Positions 8,473-16,551 of a DNA stretch of 64,000 bases are shown here, piece by piece. The DNA is taken from NCBI RefSeq assembly GCF_964033635.1, contig NZ_OZ035533.1, positions 5,427,001-5,491,000 on the forward strand, written 5' to 3'. Position 1 is the first letter of the stretch; each line of letters starts with the position of its first letter. Source of the stretch: Chitinophaga sp. MM2321. GTDB taxonomy: Bacteria; Bacteroidota; Bacteroidia; Chitinophagales; Chitinophagaceae. The notes under the pieces are model-generated. The model had not been told where the DNA came from, did no database searches, and was given only the letters and a program-made list of their open reading frames with translations. The translations under genes and the position numbers were made by a program.

Positions 8473-9876
8473 ATGAAAACGCATCACTCACCAGAAGGCG
8501 CCTCCAACCCGCGCAGATCTTTTCTGAAATCCTCTGGCATGCTTACCGCAGGGCTCTTTCTGGGAGGCTCTTTACGCGCATCCGTACCGTTTCACCTAAG
8601 CGGACCGGGCAACATCAATACTCCCGCAATATTGGGCGGACAACCGGTACGCCCCGCCCAATGGATCAAATGGCCCATCTGGAAACCCGAAACCGACGAA
8701 CAAAGAGTCATAGAAGTAATCCGCAGCGGGATATGGTCAAGAGCCGCCGTAGTCACCGAATTTGAAAAAGAATGGGCAGCAGCCCTGGGCGCTAAAAGAA
8801 GCCTGGCAGTTGTAAACGGTACCAACGCCCTGGTAGTGGCGCTGAACCAGCTCAACATCAGAACCGGCGATGAAGTACTCGTTCCCCCATATACCTTTAT
8901 CGCCACGATCAGTGCTGTGCTTTCCAACGGCGCTATGCCCATATTTGTAGATATTGATCCTGACACCTACCAGATAGATCCTGACAAACTGGAAGCAAAG
9001 ATCACTCCCCGCACCAAGGCTATTTTACCCGTACACATCCTGGGCCAACCGGCAGATATGGACCGCATCATGGCCATCGCACAAAAACATAACCTGGTTG
9101 TTATTGAAGACGCCTGCCAGGCCCACCTCGCAGAATACGATCATAAAAAAGTAGGCGCCATCGGACATGCAGGCTGCTTCAGCTTTCAGAATTCCAAGAA
9201 CCTCGCCATCGGAGAAGGCGGCGCCATTGTAAGCAATGATGACGCGTTTATGGACCGCTGCTTTTCTTACCAGAACTACGGCTACCCTTACGGCACCATG
9301 GTGGGCGCAATAAGCGCCGGCAGCACCATGCAGGGCACCAAAGTAAGGCTCACAGAATACCAGGCAGCCATCGGGCTTTCACTACTGAAACGGCTGGATG
9401 GCGAAACCACCATCCGTAACAACAATGCCGCCTATCTCAAATCACTGATAAACGGCATCCCCGGCATCCGCCCTTATAAACTCTATGATAAAGTAACAAG
9501 AAGTGCGTTCCACTTATTCCCCTTCCGGTACAACCAGGCAGCGTTTAAAGGATTACCGCGTGAGGAATTCCTGAAAGCACTCAGGGCGGAAGGTATCCCC
9601 TGCTCCGGCGGATATACCGTATTGAACGACCAGCTGTTCCTGAAAGATGCCTTTGAATCCAAAGCCTATCAGAACTCCTACCCGAAGGAACAACTCAACT
9701 TTGAAAAGTATGTAGCAGAAAACAAATGCCCGGAGAATGAACAGCTGTGCAAAGAAGCCGTATGGTTCACACAAAATATGCTGCTGGGACCCAAAACAGA
9801 CATGGACGATATTGCTTCAGCCATTTCCCGGATACATCAGCATGCAGAGAAAATAAAACTGGCCGAAAAAAAATAA
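8473..9876 (+). CDS. DegT/DnrJ/EryC1/StrS-family aminotransferase homologue with Tat signal
   Basis: A protein of 467 residues. The N-terminus carries a twin-arginine signal (NPRRSFLKS, residues 12-20) and a hydrophobic stretch to about residue 36, so export of the folded protein with its PLP cofactor is predicted. The mature part is a complete fold-type I PLP enzyme, with the substrate loop VNGTNAL (114-120), EDACQAH (Asp213, Gln216) and the Schiff-base lysine Lys242 in FQNSKNLAIGEGG. The opening GG.PVR...W..WP..., near residues 55-70, resembles the subgroup that includes scyllo-inosose aminotransferases and AHBA synthase, so a cyclitol or keto-sugar substrate is plausible (inference). It is first in a six-gene operon; the next ORF begins within 10 nt. 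Confidence 0.85.
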   Translation: MKTHHSPEGASNPRRSFLKSSGMLTAGLFLGGSLRASVPFHLSGPGNINTPAILGGQPVRPAQWIKWPIWKPETDEQRVIEVIRSGIWSRAAVVTEFEKEWAAALGAKRSLAVVNGTNALVVALNQLNIRTGDEVLVPPYTFIATISAVLSNGAMPIFVDIDPDTYQIDPDKLEAKITPRTKAILPVHILGQPADMDRIMAIAQKHNLVVIEDACQAHLAEYDHKKVGAIGHAGCFSFQNSKNLAIGEGGAIVSNDDAFMDRCFSYQNYGYPYGTMVGAISAGSTMQGTKVRLTEYQAAIGLSLLKRLDGETTIRNNNAAYLKSLINGIPGIRPYKLYDKVTRSAFHLFPFRYNQAAFKGLPREEFLKALRAEGIPCSGGYTVLNDQLFLKDAFESKAYQNSYPKEQLNFEKYVAENKCPENEQLCKEAVWFTQNMLLGPKTDMDDIASAISRIHQHAEKIKLAEKK

Positions 9877-9883
9877 ACGATTG

Positions 9884-11293
9884 ATGACTATGAGTATCCG
9901 CTACATTTTTCAATTGAAAAAATTGAAACCAGGGTTTATATGCCTGTTCTTTTTTATCCTCCTCGCATCTCCGCTGGCTGCAAAGGAAAAAGGATGGAAA
10001 GCAGGTGCTGCACGCGTAAACATCACTCCCGCTAAACCCATGTGGATGGCCGGTTTTGCGGCAAGGACCCATCCCGCTGAAGGCAAGATACACGACCTAT
10101 GGGCAAAGGCCCTGATAATAGAAGATGCCGACGGTAAAAAAGCAGTATTAGTTACAACAGATCTGCTGGGCATTCCCAAAGCAATGTCCGACCGCATCCG
10201 GGATCAACTAAAAACAAAATTCGGTTTACTGCGCGAACAGATCATGCTAAACAGCTCCCACACACATTCCGGACCGGTACTGGAAACAGCACTCTCTGAT
10301 ATTTATCCACTCAACCAGGAACAGATCAACCTCATCAACCAATATTCCGCCACTCTTGAAACCAAAATCGTTGCGCTGGTAGGCGACGCTATCCGCGACC
10401 TGGAACCAGCGGAATTGTTTGTAGAGAATGGTGTTACACGCTTCCAGGTAAACCGGCGGAACAATAATGCCGGACTGATACCCTGGATTTCAGATCTCAG
10501 CGGTCCCAATGATTACGCGGTGCCGGTAATAAAAGTACAGGATGCAAAAGGGAAACTGAAGGCAGTAGCTTTCGGTTATGCCTGCCACGCTACTGTATTA
10601 AGTGAATATAAATTCTCCGGCGATTACCCCGGCTTTGCCATGTTAGAACTGGAAAAAACATATCCCGGCACCATTGCTTTGTTTTTCCAGGGTGCCGGTG
10701 CAGACCAGAACCCGCTACCCCGTGGTACCGAGCCGCTGGCAAAACAGTATGGAAAAGAGCTGGCAGCAGCAGTAGAGCGGGTTTTGGAAGAAGACATGCG
10801 CAAGCTGAAACCAAAGATCTCCACGGCCTATGCAGAAGTGCGCCTGCCTTTTAGCACACTTCCGGATGAAGCAAAACTGACGCAACTGGCCACCAGTGGC
10901 CCAGACGGCTATCCCAGGCGCTGGGCGGCACGCATGCTGGCAAAAGTAAAAAGCGGAGAACAGCGTGAGCCGGATTACCCCTACCCCATTGAGGTATGGC
11001 TTCTTGACGATCAACCCTTAATCGGACTGGGCGGAGAACTGGTAGTGGAATACAGCATTAAACTGAAAGAAATTTTCGGGCTGAACACTTTTGTGATGGG
11101 CTATTGTAACGACGTGATGTCTTACATCCCTTCTACAAGAATATTGAGAGAAGGCGGATACGAGGGCATGACCGCCTGTATGGTATATGGCTTGCCCTCC
11201 CCATGGTCCACCGAAACGGAATCCATCATTTTGCAGAAAGTCATCAGGCTGGCAAAACAGGTACAGATTCCTCTTCGTCCTATAACACTATAA
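9884..11293 (+). CDS. Secreted neutral/alkaline ceramidase-like hydrolase
   Basis: About 469 residues. A Sec signal peptide is visible (hydrophobic residues 18-33, ending LASPLAAKEK). The mature region matches the N-terminal domain of neutral/alkaline non-lysosomal ceramidases: GAARVNITP near 41-49, the zinc/nucleophile motif HTHSGP (residues 126-131) and a second His motif in YACHATVL. The family cleaves the amide of ceramide through a zinc-bound centre. This short form lacks the C-terminal domain of true ceramidases, so the substrate may be a different amide. ATG at 9884 is preferred to TTG 9881; ATG 9890 is also possible. It starts 7 nt after the aminotransferase stop. Confidence 0.8.
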   Translation: MTMSIRYIFQLKKLKPGFICLFFFILLASPLAAKEKGWKAGAARVNITPAKPMWMAGFAARTHPAEGKIHDLWAKALIIEDADGKKAVLVTTDLLGIPKAMSDRIRDQLKTKFGLLREQIMLNSSHTHSGPVLETALSDIYPLNQEQINLINQYSATLETKIVALVGDAIRDLEPAELFVENGVTRFQVNRRNNNAGLIPWISDLSGPNDYAVPVIKVQDAKGKLKAVAFGYACHATVLSEYKFSGDYPGFAMLELEKTYPGTIALFFQGAGADQNPLPRGTEPLAKQYGKELAAAVERVLEEDMRKLKPKISTAYAEVRLPFSTLPDEAKLTQLATSGPDGYPRRWAARMLAKVKSGEQREPDYPYPIEVWLLDDQPLIGLGGELVVEYSIKLKEIFGLNTFVMGYCNDVMSYIPSTRILREGGYEGMTACMVYGLPSPWSTETESIILQKVIRLAKQVQIPLRPITL

Positions 11294-11308
11294 AAACAAA
11301 ACATCCAC

Positions 11309-12265
11309 ATGAGTAAAATGCCGTTATCACGCAGGGAATTTATTGCAGGAGCAGGCATACTGCTGGCCGGCACGGCTTTAAAACTGCAAGGCGCAGCGAT
11401 GCCGGCACCTGATGCAGAACAGATCATAGACATTCATCAGCATATCGGTTACATGGGACGTGCTGATGCCGATCTCATGTTCCATCAACAGGCGCTGGGT
11501 GTAACAAAAACCATCATGTTGCCTGCGGGCACGCCGGTGAACAGGCCATCTACACATGATGGAAAGGCCAATGGCCTGCAAGCCAAAGCCGGTGGAAATG
11601 AAGCCTGCTACCAGCTTGCAAAGCAATACCCCGGAAAATTATGGTTCGGCGCCAATGAAGTCCCCGACCTACCAAATGCCACAGCGGAAATTGAAAAGTA
11701 CCTCAAACTGGGCGCAGTAGTGATCGGCGAACTGAAATTCGGGGTGGACTGCGATTCAAAGGAAATGCAAAAGATATATGAACTGGCACAAGCCTACAAT
11801 GTACCTGTACTCATGCATTGGCAAATTCATATGTACAACTACGGGTTGGACCGCTTTCATAATATGCTGGCAAAATATCCGAAAGTAAACTTCGTTGGTC
11901 ATGCACAAACCTGGTGGGCCAATATAGACAAAAACTATACAGAGCAGCAAGGGTTATATCCCAAAACCAAAATAACACCCGGCGGCATTACTGACCGCCT
12001 CCTGAGCGATTACCCTAACGTGTACGCAGATCTGTCTGCCGGCTCAGGACTGAATGCCTTCACCCGTGATGAAGAACATGCAAAGATGTTCCTGAAAAAA
12101 CACCAGGACAAACTCATGTATGGCAGTGATTGCATTGATGTTACGGGTCAGGTAAAAGATTGCTCGGGAGCCGGTACCCTGGCGGAAGTGAGAAAACTGG
12201 CGCCAGATAAAAAAGCCGTAAAAAAGATCCTGTATAAAAATGCGCAGCGATTATTCCGCTTATAG
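11309..12265 (+). CDS. Amidohydrolase-family metal-dependent hydrolase with Tat signal
   Basis: A protein of 318 residues. A twin-arginine-like start (LSRREFIAGAG, residues 6-16) precedes a hydrophobic stretch and an Ala-rich cleavage region, so export by Tat is likely. The mature part is an amidohydrolase-2 type TIM barrel. It has the metal motif HxH in DIHQH (His43, His45), GELKFG, a His in MHWQIH, GHAQ and a late Asp in YGSDC. Such proteins hydrolyse or decarboxylate lactones, amides and cyclic compounds. It is 15 nt from the upstream gene and 29 nt from the downstream gene. The substrate is unknown. Confidence 0.83.
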   Translation: MSKMPLSRREFIAGAGILLAGTALKLQGAAMPAPDAEQIIDIHQHIGYMGRADADLMFHQQALGVTKTIMLPAGTPVNRPSTHDGKANGLQAKAGGNEACYQLAKQYPGKLWFGANEVPDLPNATAEIEKYLKLGAVVIGELKFGVDCDSKEMQKIYELAQAYNVPVLMHWQIHMYNYGLDRFHNMLAKYPKVNFVGHAQTWWANIDKNYTEQQGLYPKTKITPGGITDRLLSDYPNVYADLSAGSGLNAFTRDEEHAKMFLKKHQDKLMYGSDCIDVTGQVKDCSGAGTLAEVRKLAPDKKAVKKILYKNAQRLFRL

Positions 12266-12294
12266 AAAAATTATCCAAACACAAACTTGTGCAA

Positions 12295-13593
12295 ATGATT
12301 TCAGTAGATACTATTAAAGATAAAACACTGACAGCAACATCCCACTACTCCGGTTTTGAACTGGCCCACGATACTTACAATGCTATCACCGCAGCAAGTG
12401 ATGGAAGGATTTATTATGTGTTGTCATCAGAATCATACGATAAAGGCGGGCAGATCTGTGCATATGATCCCAATAAAAACCAGTCAGTATTGCTGGCAGA
12501 CCTCACGGAAATATGCGGGGAGAAAGGTAAAGCCACCATTCCCCAGGGCAAGAGCCATGTGCGGTTTCATGAAAGCGACGGTAAACTATATTTTGCTTCC
12601 CATATAGGTGTATATGAAATGATTGATGGCATGGAACGCCTGCATGTGCATGCACTGGAAGGCTACAAACTATACCCCGGCGGTCATTTCCTTTCATACG
12701 ACCTGCACAGCGGCAAGTTTGAAGACCTCGCCATTGCACCAAATGGTGAAGGCATCATTACCATGACCATGGATAAGGAAAGAAAGCAACTATATGCACT
12801 TACCTGGCCAACGGGCTATTTCATCCATTACAACATAGATACAGGAGAATTAAAAAACCTCGGCGCAACCTGTGCGCGAAGCGAAGCAGGCACCCCAGGC
12901 GACGATTACCGCGCTATCTGCCGCTCTATGTTTATAGACCAGGATAAGGGAGATGTTTATTTTTCTACTGCTGAAGGGGCTATTTATTCATATCACCCCG
13001 ATGCTGCAGCCCTGGAAAAGATGGAAGGGGTAAATCTGAAGATCGATTATTTCGGAACATATGATCCTACCCGTCCCGGTAGTATGGGCTATAACTGGCG
13101 TAAAATATTCTGGTATGCACCGGAGAAAGTAGCTTATGGTGTGCATGGAAATTCCGGCTACTTATTCCGTTTCGATCCTGCCGGAAAGAAGGTGGAAATT
13201 GTAGACCGCATTGCTTCCGCACTGTCGCAGCAAAGCGGTATGTACGACCAGTTCAGCTATGGATATCTCGGTTTTATACTTGGCCCCGATGGTGAAACCA
13301 TTTACTACCTCACAGGCGGCCCCGTTTACGAAGGAGGCAAAAGAGTTACAGGCGCCAGCCAGATTTCAAAAGGTGGTGCCAAAGGAATTGAGAACCTGCA
13401 CGTGGTAACCTATCACCTGCCCACCCGCACTTATACAGATCATGGCGCTGTATTCTACGCCGATGGCGGAAGACCCACGTATGTAAATTCCATTGCGATA
13501 GACACGGCGGGAAATATTTATACACTTGCCCGGTTTAACCACGCAGGGAATGAAATACAGGATCTCGTAAAAATACCCAACCCTTTCTGTTAG
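12295..13593 (+). CDS. Predicted beta-propeller protein of unknown function
   Basis: About 432 residues with no signal peptide, unlike every other gene in the operon. Repeated strand-rich blocks with GKLYFAS, GDVYFSTAEGAIYSY, GYLFRFDP and GNIYTLARF suggest a six- or seven-bladed beta-propeller, but I do not recognise a named family. ATG at 12295 was chosen over an in-frame GTG at 12289. Its position between exported enzymes suggests it handles the cytoplasmic product or is exported by another route. A lyase, lactonase or sensor role is possible; none can be shown from the sequence. Confidence 0.75.
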   Translation: MISVDTIKDKTLTATSHYSGFELAHDTYNAITAASDGRIYYVLSSESYDKGGQICAYDPNKNQSVLLADLTEICGEKGKATIPQGKSHVRFHESDGKLYFASHIGVYEMIDGMERLHVHALEGYKLYPGGHFLSYDLHSGKFEDLAIAPNGEGIITMTMDKERKQLYALTWPTGYFIHYNIDTGELKNLGATCARSEAGTPGDDYRAICRSMFIDQDKGDVYFSTAEGAIYSYHPDAAALEKMEGVNLKIDYFGTYDPTRPGSMGYNWRKIFWYAPEKVAYGVHGNSGYLFRFDPAGKKVEIVDRIASALSQQSGMYDQFSYGYLGFILGPDGETIYYLTGGPVYEGGKRVTGASQISKGGAKGIENLHVVTYHLPTRTYTDHGAVFYADGGRPTYVNSIAIDTAGNIYTLARFNHAGNEIQDLVKIPNPFC

Positions 13594-13626
13594 GGATTTC
13601 CTGAATATTTAACACAAGAAAAAAGC

Positions 13627-15753
13627 ATGAAGAACAGACATCTCATACAAACACTCTTTACAACCGCAACAGTGGCGCTTTTTTGCGGATGCAGCGGCGC
13701 CAGGTATAAAGGCCCGCTTACGCCGGAAGCAGCTATCAAAACATTTGATGTGGCAGATGGCTTCCGGGTAGAAGTGTTTGCAGCAGAACCATATGTGAAA
13801 GACCCCGTGGAAATGGTGTTTGACGAGCAAGGCAACTGTTTCGTTATTGAAATGGGCGACTATCCCTACAAGCCTGAAAAAGGGAAGGGACACGGAAGGA
13901 TCCGACAGTTAAAAGATCTCAACAACGATGGCCGCATTGATACGTCCATTGTTTTTGCAGAAGGCCTGCCCAGCGGTACCAGCATACTCCCCTGGCAGCA
14001 GGGTCTCCTGGTAACAGCCGCTCCTGATATCCTTTTCATGAAAGATACCGATGGCGATGGCCGGGCAGACAGTACAGAAATATTATTCACCGGCTTTTTT
14101 GATGATAATTCAGAAGCGCAGATCACCAGTCTCCGCTACGGAGTGGATAACTGGATATATGCTAACAACAACGGGCAGAAAGGAACGGTAAAGTTTAACA
14201 GGAAACGGGAGGCGCCTGCCATATCCGTTGGCGGGGGCGATTTCCGTTTCAGGCTGGACAAGGGATTGTTTGAAGTAGAATCGGGCAGTGGACAGTTTGG
14301 TCTTGCCATGGATGATTATGGTCATCGTTTCTTTACACAAAACACCCTGCACATTCAAACGGCTCCCATTCCCTGGCGTTACCTGCACCGGCACAACTTT
14401 CTGCCTGCTTACAAGGGCGCTGAGAATATTTACAAAGACACGCCGGTAGTTTACCAGCTCACGGCTTCTCCCTACTGGCGTGCAGAACGCTCTGCCCGCC
14501 GGCAGAAAGCATACGATGAACAAGGTCTTGGCAGAAAAGAATATGCTGCCGGTCATTTTACCGGTGCTTCCGGCGGAACGGATTACCATGGCGCAGGCTT
14601 TCCACAGGAATATGATGGGTCTATATTTACCGCAGAAGTATCGTGTAATCTCGTACACCGCGACCGCATTGACATGCTTGGAAACGGGCCCTTTTTCGCT
14701 GCCAGAAGTGCTGATTCAGCATCAAAAAGAGAGTTTATAGCTTCAGATGATACCTGGTTCCGCCCTGTAAACCTCACCAACGCACCGGATGGATGGCTCT
14801 ACCTTGTGGACATGTACCGGCAACATATTGAAACACCCGTGTCCATTCCCGACGATCTCAAAGAAGACATGGATTTTATGCTGGGCAACCAGTACGGGCG
14901 TATTTACCGGATCATTCCCACCAATGCAAAAACACCGGGTGCATTGCATCCTGATCTCCACAACAAAAAAACGAACGAGCTGGTGGCGCTGCTGGCAAAC
15001 AGCAGCCGCTGGTGGCGTTCCAATGCACAACGCCTGTTAGTTGAACGAAAAGACCCTGCCGCCATTCCATTGCTGAAAGAGTTATTCAATACCGCCACTG
15101 ATCCCCGCGCACGGCTGCATGCCCTGTACACGCTGGAAGGATTGGATGCACTGAACAGTGAAATAGTGAGCCAGGCGATGAAAGACAGCGCCGCCGGCAT
15201 CAGGGAACACGGGGCTATTTTATCAGAACGTTATCCTGCCTGTTTGCCTTTGCTCCTACAACTTTCTGCTGACAGCGTGCCACTCGTGGCTTTCCAGGCC
15301 ACGCTCTGCCTGGGCCAGTTCCCTACCGCCAAAGTATTGCCTGCTATGGCCGCTGTGCTGGAAAAATATGCGGCAGACAAATGGTTTCAATCTGCCATAC
15401 TCAGTGCTGATGCAGGTATTTCCATGGACTTTTTGCAATACCTCCTCACCAGGGGTGGTTTAAAGAAAGGAACAGCATCAGACAAAAGTGGTTATCTCAC
15501 CACGTTTGCACATGCCATCGCAGCGAGAAATACAACCGGGGAAGTAAGCGGCTTGCTGGCGCTGGCAGCCCAGCTGGATGAATCGTACCAGGTGGCTATC
15601 CTCCATGGCACCACCACGGGGTTAAAAGCCACAAAAAATAAAAGTGCAGCCGACGCCACATTCGCACGTTCGCTGGCCGCCTTACAGCAAAGCACTGCGC
15701 CGGCAGTAAAGGAGGCTGCCGCCAACCTGTCTGCATCGCTGGAAAAAAAGTAA
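13627..15753 (+). CDS. Membrane-bound dehydrogenase-type beta-propeller with HEAT repeats, no heme domain
   Basis: A protein of 708 residues. A signal peptide with a possible lipobox (ALFCGC, Cys22) suggests attachment in the periplasm. Residues about 35-430 match the N-terminal propeller of the planctomycete/verrucomicrobial membrane-bound dehydrogenases (GFRVEVFAAEP, EMVFDEQGN, Ca-binding-like DTDGDGRAD near 140-150), related to PQQ sugar dehydrogenases. Residues about 440-700 are alpha-helical HEAT-like repeats. Many relatives end in a cytochrome c domain; here no CxxCH motif exists anywhere. The next gene, 16 nt away, encodes a HiPIP that could take its place as electron acceptor. Cofactor and substrate are not shown. 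Confidence 0.8.
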   Translation: MKNRHLIQTLFTTATVALFCGCSGARYKGPLTPEAAIKTFDVADGFRVEVFAAEPYVKDPVEMVFDEQGNCFVIEMGDYPYKPEKGKGHGRIRQLKDLNNDGRIDTSIVFAEGLPSGTSILPWQQGLLVTAAPDILFMKDTDGDGRADSTEILFTGFFDDNSEAQITSLRYGVDNWIYANNNGQKGTVKFNRKREAPAISVGGGDFRFRLDKGLFEVESGSGQFGLAMDDYGHRFFTQNTLHIQTAPIPWRYLHRHNFLPAYKGAENIYKDTPVVYQLTASPYWRAERSARRQKAYDEQGLGRKEYAAGHFTGASGGTDYHGAGFPQEYDGSIFTAEVSCNLVHRDRIDMLGNGPFFAARSADSASKREFIASDDTWFRPVNLTNAPDGWLYLVDMYRQHIETPVSIPDDLKEDMDFMLGNQYGRIYRIIPTNAKTPGALHPDLHNKKTNELVALLANSSRWWRSNAQRLLVERKDPAAIPLLKELFNTATDPRARLHALYTLEGLDALNSEIVSQAMKDSAAGIREHGAILSERYPACLPLLLQLSADSVPLVAFQATLCLGQFPTAKVLPAMAAVLEKYAADKWFQSAILSADAGISMDFLQYLLTRGGLKKGTASDKSGYLTTFAHAIAARNTTGEVSGLLALAAQLDESYQVAILHGTTTGLKATKNKSAADATFARSLAALQQSTAPAVKEAAANLSASLEKK

Positions 15754-15769
15754 GCATAAAATAAGCATA

Positions 15770-16123
15770 ATGAAAAACCAAGAGTATACGCGCCGTTTGT
15801 TTCTGAAAAACGCCTGTTCCTCCGGCATCCTCCTGTTTGCAGGCGGGTTGCTGGCGACAGGTTGCGGCAACGGCGGCAAGAAAGTGAAAACGGAAGAAGA
15901 AGAGGTGGCCTCCTGCGATGATTATACAAGATTATCAGCAGCAGACCTGGCAGCAAGGAAAAAGCTGGGGTACACAGAAAGCGGGCCCGATCCTGAAAAA
16001 CATTGTAAGCTGTGCAATCTTTACAAACCTCCGGTAGCAGGAAGAAAATGCGGCGGGTGCCTGCTTTTCAAGGGCCCTGTAGCGGAAGAAGGCTCCTGTA
16101 CCTATTGGGCGCCCCAAACCTGA
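15770..16123 (+). CDS. High-potential iron-sulfur protein (HiPIP) with Tat signal
   Basis: A protein of 117 residues. Twin-arginine signal TRRLFLK (residues 7-13), a hydrophobic core, then LLATGC (Cys32), which may be a lipobox. The C-terminal 40 residues have the HiPIP cysteine pattern Cys79-x2-Cys82-x14-Cys97-x12-Cys110, followed by an aromatic T-Y-W. These would bind one [4Fe-4S] cluster; Cys94 is an extra cysteine. HiPIPs are folded in the cytoplasm, exported by Tat, and carry one electron at high potential. It is the last gene of the operon, next to a dehydrogenase lacking a heme domain. A terminator follows 45 nt after the stop. Confidence 0.85.
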   Translation: MKNQEYTRRLFLKNACSSGILLFAGGLLATGCGNGGKKVKTEEEEVASCDDYTRLSAADLAARKKLGYTESGPDPEKHCKLCNLYKPPVAGRKCGGCLLFKGPVAEEGSCTYWAPQT

Positions 16124-16164
16124 TAAATAATACCCTTCTGTGATTTTTAACAAAGCTGTCATAC

Positions 16165-16202
16165 AAAAAAGGCTGTCTCAAAAGCAGGAGGCAGCCTTTT
16201 TT
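16165..16202 (+). terminator. Intrinsic terminator of the six-gene operon
   Basis: GGCTGTCTC (16171-16179) pairs with GAGGCAGCC (16188-16196; one G-T pair) over an 8-nt loop. The stem is flanked by A-run and T-run (CTTTTTT). It lies 45 nt after the HiPIP stop. Confidence 0.85.
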
Positions 16203-16551
16203 AGCCCAGATTACACCAAAATATCCATTACCTTTGCGCAAATAAAAAACAAACGCTTAAAAAGAAATTATAGCTGCATGTGATTTATGGTCAGCGATTT
16301 AGACTATCAAAAAACACTAAAAAGCGAATCAGGGGTCCGATTGTAATATACGTGGCATTGTGTCAATATGGCAATGTGATAGTACCGCTTCTCCTTTCTT
16401 CATTATCACCTGCAAGCCTGTTCAGACACATTTTCACTAATTTACCAGCTTATTTCTCCTGCCATTCCTTCGTCAAATGGTGACTTCATGGCAGGAAAAC
16501 AAACAAGGAATCATTATTGCTTCTTAAAGAACATTTTATACAAATCAAATT
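16203..16551 (+). other. 349-bp leader/promoter region of tig
   Basis: No convincing gene is present. TACCTTTG at 16229-16236 fits the -7 box, which would give a leader of about 300 nt. Near the end, CCTGCCAT (16458-16465) can pair with ATGGCAGG (16488-16495), a hairpin about 55 nt before the tig start. A 67-codon ORF at 16280-16483 has no recognisable features and was not called. Confidence 0.5.

Noticed and set aside
16280..16483. 67-codon frame in the tig leader region
   Set aside because: No RBS, no family resemblance, and it lies in a likely untranslated leader.
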